A DNA stretch of 64,000 nucleotides from Candidatus Flexifilum breve (GTDB taxonomy: Bacteria > Chloroflexota > Anaerolineae > Aggregatilineales > Phototrophicaceae), in the NCBI GenBank assembly GCA_016717205.1, contig JADKGC010000001.1, positions 1,448,567-1,512,566 on the forward strand. Reading direction: 5' to 3'. The notes under the pieces are model-generated. The model was given only the letters and a program-made list of their open reading frames with translations, was not told where the DNA came from and ran no database searches. This document shows, piece by piece, positions 60,855-64,000 of the stretch. Position 1 is the first letter of the stretch. Every line of letters starts with the position of its first letter. The position numbers and the translations under genes were made by a program.

Positions 60855-61514
60855 ATGGAGACGATCCGCGTTCTCCTTGCCGATGATCACACGTTGTTTC
60901 GAGATGGACTGCGGGCGCTGCTGGCTTCAATCCCGGATCTGGAGGTCGTGGGGGAGGCTGCCAATGGCAAGGAGGCGCTGCGGCTGGCTGTCGAGCATCA
61001 ACCCGACGTGATTCTCATGGACATTCAAATGCCCGATCTGAACGGGATCGAGGCGACGCGTCAGATTTTACGCACCAGCCCGCATATCGGGATTGTTGTC
61101 CTGACGATGTTTCAAGATGACGACTCCGTGTTCGCCGTGATGCGTGCCGGCGCACGGGGCTATGTCCTCAAGGGTGCGGATCAAGGGGTGCTGCTGCGGG
61201 CCGTGCGCGCGGTCGCCAACGGCGAGTCGTTGTTCAGCCCGGAAATCGCCGCTCGGTTAATGCAGTTCTTTGCCCATCTAGAGCCAACCGCGCGCCCGGA
61301 ACTGTTCCCCGAACTGACCGAGCGCGAACGAGAAATTTTGTCCTTCATTGCCGATGGACAAACCAACGCCGAAATCGCCGAAAGACTGGTCGTCAGCCTG
61401 AAGACAGTCCGCAACCATGTCTCCAATATCTTCAGCAAGCTTCAGGTTGCCGACCGAGCGCAAGCCGCCATTCGTGCGCGTGAAGCCGGTCTGGGCGGCT
61501 ATAAAGACATGTAG
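60855..61514 (+). CDS. NarL/LuxR family response regulator
   Basis: 219 residues. Receiver with D56 (DVILMDIQMPDLNG) and acidic D10-D11; LuxR-type helix-turn-helix (LTEREREILSFIADGQTNAEIAERLVVSLKTVRNHVSNIFSKLQ). It lies 2 bp after the kinase gene, so the pair is co-translated. Likely targets are the local promoters. A stem-loop terminator follows. Confidence 0.94.
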   Translation: METIRVLLADDHTLFRDGLRALLASIPDLEVVGEAANGKEALRLAVEHQPDVILMDIQMPDLNGIEATRQILRTSPHIGIVVLTMFQDDDSVFAVMRAGARGYVLKGADQGVLLRAVRAVANGESLFSPEIAARLMQFFAHLEPTARPELFPELTEREREILSFIADGQTNAEIAERLVVSLKTVRNHVSNIFSKLQVADRAQAAIRAREAGLGGYKDM

Positions 61515-61592
61515 CCTGGTGTTTCTGTAAGTCCGCACCCGTGAGAAATCGCACATTCGAAAACAATGAAATCCACGCGGTACACAACAAAA

Positions 61593-61621
61593 AACGCCGG
61601 GGATATTTCTCCCGGCGTTTA
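61593..61621 (+). terminator. Intrinsic terminator after response regulator
   Basis: AAACGCCGGGG and TCCCGGCGTTT (11-nt arms, 7-nt loop ATATTTC) followed by a short T/A tail. It lies about 80 bp after the regulator stop. Confidence 0.75.
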
Positions 61622-61932
61622 TCCCGAACAATGTTCGAGGCCAAATTCACTAGCTCCACAGCTCGTAGCCAATCCGAACCTTTTACAGTAGAAATTCTCC
61701 CTCATTTCCTTCATTCTATTGCCTATCCACAGCGTGAGCAACGCCTATCCTGCTTGATCTAACCGCACTTCGGCTTTTGCGGTGAAAGGGAGAGGTGCGC
61801 CCTCCCCCAGTCACCTTGAAGCTCGCTGCCCGTGCCAGCAAAGCCCCCTCGGAAAGTGTATCACCCTTCCGAAGAGTCCTTGCCAGCCACAGCGAATTCG
61901 ATCAGTTGTTAGGTTACTGAAAGGGATTGGCA
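61622..61932. other. Intergenic region upstream of parA
   Basis: About 310 bp, less GC-rich than the coding regions around it, with no gene, hairpin or recognised parS palindrome. AAGGGA at its end is the parA ribosome-binding site. Confidence 0.35.
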
Positions 61933-62757
61933 ATGACTCGTGTGTTCGTTTTCACCAACCACAAAGGGGGCGTGGGCAAGTCCACGTCCGCAACCAATAT
62001 CGCACTCGGCATTACCCAAGTGCTGAAGCGCGCCAATGCGTCCAACTGCCGCGTGCTGCTCATCGACACCGACTCGCAGGGACATGCGTCGCTGGTCACG
62101 ACCGGGCGCAAGGACTACGGCGCGGACGACAGTCTGTACACCGTGCTGATGGCAGATCGGCAGAACGCGCCACAAACGCTCATGAACTGCATTTTGCCAA
62201 GTCAGTGGGATGAAGACTTGCACGTCCTCCCTGCCTCCCCCATGCTCGAAGGTGCAGAGCGTGAATTGATGGGCGTGGCAGGCGCACCCTACCGCCTCGC
62301 CGATCCGCTCGGCAAGATTGCAGGGCAGTACGCGGCGGTCGTGATCGACACCCGTCCGTCGTTCTCATTGATGACGGAAATGGGATTACTCGCTTCGACG
62401 GATGCGATTGTCCCGGTCGAGCCGCGCTATCTGGAGACGGTCGGGTTGACCAGCGTCATCCAGAAGATCAACGACATCCGCGACGGTTGGCGGCATCCGA
62501 ATCTGCGCGTGAGTGGTCTGCTCGTTACCAAGATGGACACCCGCGTGCGTGGACATAATCACCTGCTGGCAGAGATCAAGGCGCATCCCCTGCTCGGCAA
62601 GCTGGTACTCGGCGTGATCCCGGTCAACGAAGCGGTGTCCTACGCCCATCACAATCACCAGAGTTTGTTCACCTACGATCCGCGCTCGTCAGCGAGCAAG
62701 GCATACGTTCAGGTAGTCGGTTCGCTCGTCCGCTACATGACGAAGGGCGGTGCGTGA
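61933..62757 (+). CDS. ParA family ATPase
   Basis: 274 residues. Deviant Walker A motif KGGVGKSTSATN near residues 11-22, the DTDSQGHAS switch I region and VVIDTRPSFSLMTEMGLLAS as Walker B region are intact. ParA-type ATPases drive segregation of chromosomes, plasmids or other cargoes with ParB. The N-terminal TRVFVFTNHKGG leaves no room for an upstream helix-turn-helix, as in chromosomal and small plasmid (type Ib) ParA. ATG 61933 is preferred to TTG 61927. Confidence 0.92.
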   Translation: MTRVFVFTNHKGGVGKSTSATNIALGITQVLKRANASNCRVLLIDTDSQGHASLVTTGRKDYGADDSLYTVLMADRQNAPQTLMNCILPSQWDEDLHVLPASPMLEGAERELMGVAGAPYRLADPLGKIAGQYAAVVIDTRPSFSLMTEMGLLASTDAIVPVEPRYLETVGLTSVIQKINDIRDGWRHPNLRVSGLLVTKMDTRVRGHNHLLAEIKAHPLLGKLVLGVIPVNEAVSYAHHNHQSLFTYDPRSSASKAYVQVVGSLVRYMTKGGA

Positions 62758-63947
62758 TGGCGAAGGGAAACACCAACCGGATCGATGAACTGCTGGCATC
62801 GGTGACCACCGATCTGATGGGTGATGGTCAAGCAGCGTTTCAAGACAACAGCATTCGTGTGGAGCGACTGCTGCTGGAGATGGTGCGCCCCGACCCGGTA
62901 CAACCGCGCCGCGTGCTGCCGGAGAGCATCCATCTACGCTTTCACAACAACCACGTCACGCCGACGCAGGCACTGCGCGAGCTGGTGCAGATCGTCCAGA
63001 TCGCTGGGCGACAGCGTGGACGACCGTTCAACAACGTGTTGGAACTGCTCCCGAATGGTGACGAAGAGCGCGAAGAGGAAACTGCCGTTGCGCTGTCACC
63101 AGAGGAACAGCTCTTGCATGACTTAGTCAACCTCGCCGTAACGATCCGCGATGATGGTCAGGTCAATCCGCTTACAGTCGTGGACGTGTCTCAGGGCGTA
63201 ACGCGGTTGTTCCGCATCGAGACAGGCGAACGCCGCTATTGGGCGACATGGCTGTTGCGCGACTTCATCCCCAACTACACGGGCGACGGCACGATCCCCT
63301 GCATCATCATTCCCGAAAAGCGGTCATCGGTGTTCCGTCAGGCGAAAGAGAACACGGCACGATCCGGGCTGACCGCCATCGCGTTGGCGCGTCAAGCTGC
63401 GCTACTGCTCCTCACCGTGCATGCATACGAAATACCAGCCTACGCTGTGGACAATAGCTTCTATCCGCAGGCTCTCGATCTCGACCTGAAGAGCAAACGC
63501 GAGTTTACAGATTCGGTTCTGAGTGCGATGGGCGGCATAGGGAAAATGCAATTCAGCCGTATCAAGGCGCTTTTGCGATTGAGTGACGAAGCATTGGAGC
63601 TAGCAGACCGACACGGTATTGATGAGAAAAAGCTGCGGTATGTCGTAGAAGTCGCACCAGAATACCATGCAGAGATTGTGCGACAGATTGTTGACTTCAA
63701 TCTGACGAGCAAACAAGTGCAGGAGATTTGTTCGGGAGAGATGCTCAACGAGTTAGCTGAAGACCCAATTGAGAAACTACCTGCATCAGCTATCAAGATT
63801 GCACGTGTCGTTCAGACAATCAACGCCACTACCCCACAGGATTTAGCCCGTGCACTGATTAAGCAAGAAGGTGACGCCGGTTTAGCCCGCGCACGACTTC
63901 AGGTTCTTCGTCGCTTGATTACTGAAGCCGAAAGCTTCCTTGAGTAG
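62757..63947 (+). CDS. ParB-like partition/nuclease-domain protein
   Basis: 396 residues. The region 120-215 matches the ParB/Srx N-terminal domain (IRDDGQVNPLTVVDVSQGVT, the GERR-box in IETGERRYWATW, and a conserved NTARSGLTAIALARQA segment). A helix-turn-helix-type region follows (GGIGKMQFSRIKALLRLSDE). The N-terminal 100 residues are unusual for a chromosomal ParB. The start overlaps the parA stop by 1 bp (ATG 62757; GTG 62754 is also possible). It probably binds a parS-like site and CTP, but both are inferred. The 3' part is visibly richer in A and T than the start. Confidence 0.85.
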   Translation: MAKGNTNRIDELLASVTTDLMGDGQAAFQDNSIRVERLLLEMVRPDPVQPRRVLPESIHLRFHNNHVTPTQALRELVQIVQIAGRQRGRPFNNVLELLPNGDEEREEETAVALSPEEQLLHDLVNLAVTIRDDGQVNPLTVVDVSQGVTRLFRIETGERRYWATWLLRDFIPNYTGDGTIPCIIIPEKRSSVFRQAKENTARSGLTAIALARQAALLLLTVHAYEIPAYAVDNSFYPQALDLDLKSKREFTDSVLSAMGGIGKMQFSRIKALLRLSDEALELADRHGIDEKKLRYVVEVAPEYHAEIVRQIVDFNLTSKQVQEICSGEMLNELAEDPIEKLPASAIKIARVVQTINATTPQDLARALIKQEGDAGLARARLQVLRRLITEAESFLE

Positions 63948-63951
63948 GAGC

Positions 63952-63977
63952 AAAAGGTAACCCCGGGGATACCTTTT
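63952..63977 (+). terminator. Terminator-like palindrome after parB
   Basis: AAAAGGTA and TACCTTTT flank a CCCCGGGG palindrome, giving a stem of at least 8 bp ending in a T-run on either strand, 5 nt after the stop. Confidence 0.65.
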
Positions 63978-63987
63978 GAGGATGAAA

Positions 63988-64000
63988 ATGAATTGTCGAT
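63988..64000 (+). CDS. Possible start of a further gene, cut by window edge
   Basis: ATG AAT TGT CGA follows a GAGG site 6 nt upstream. Only four codons are visible, so this is only a hint that a gene begins here. The position after parB would suit another partition-linked or plasmid gene. Confidence 0.2.

Noticed and set aside
1..64000. tRNA, rRNA or riboswitch genes
   Set aside because: Gaps were read for cloverleaf and known aptamer cores and nothing convincing was found; weak or divergent RNAs could be missed without a covariance search.

Overview
The window reads as chromosome of a GC-rich bacterium, most likely Chloroflexota (Anaerolineae-like). This is inferred from gene content: many Sec-secreted proteins with SH3b, TPR and beta-propeller folds joined by Thr/Pro linkers, CUT1 sugar transporters beside ADP-ribosylglycohydrolases, a DmsABC-type enzyme, and intergenic space crowded with short palindromic repeats. 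No rRNA, tRNA, CRISPR array, transposase or integrase gene was recognised. Genes are tightly packed and often overlap by 1-17 bp, so most belong to operons.

Region 1 (1-3.2 kb): a secreted protein cut by the left edge, a divergent secreted protein with a degenerate metalloprotease motif, and two abutting MITE-like elements. Region 2 (3.2-13.4 kb, minus strand): a urea uptake and hydrolysis unit read urtA-urtB-urtC-urtD-urtE-ureD-ureA-ureB-ureC-ureF-ureG. There is no ureE, but UreG carries a His-rich tail. urtA ends at a TGA beyond which the frame stays open for 23 codons. Region 3 (13.7-26.3 kb): an acetyltransferase, then a LacI-controlled catabolic cluster with two ADP-ribosylglycohydrolases, a CUT1 sugar-type ABC importer without its own ATPase, an ATP-citrate-lyase-like pair (succinyl-CoA-synthetase-beta fused to a ferredoxin tail, and SCS-alpha fused to a citryl-CoA-lyase domain), and a secreted esterase. 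Two near-identical LacI-type operators lie before the regulator gene and at the start of the first hydrolase gene.

Region 4 (26.5-38.3 kb): an anaerobic respiration locus. A histidine kinase, a DmsC-like membrane protein and a NarL-type regulator precede dmsABC, a TorD-type chaperone, a multi-cluster Fe-S protein, an FmdE-like protein and mobA. Region 5 (38.3-41.2 kb, minus strand): an MFS permease, then a zinc-independent L28 paralogue coupled to a CobW-family GTPase, behind a Zur/Fur-like palindrome. Region 6 (41.5-53.8 kb): a degraded gene, then a set of secreted proteins (SH3b, beta-propeller, TPR, oligopeptide-binding type) that looks like one envelope-associated unit.

Region 7 (54-61.6 kb): a probable gene remnant, three abutting repeat elements, then two paralogous cupins, a BNR-type propeller, two small membrane proteins and a second histidine kinase/NarL pair. 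Region 8 (61.9-64 kb): parA and parB-like genes, and perhaps the first codons of another gene. The least conventional parts are the Fd-fused citrate-lyase-like operon with its LacI operators, the repeat families (one copy sits inside a coding sequence), and the kinase/DmsC-like/regulator arrangement.
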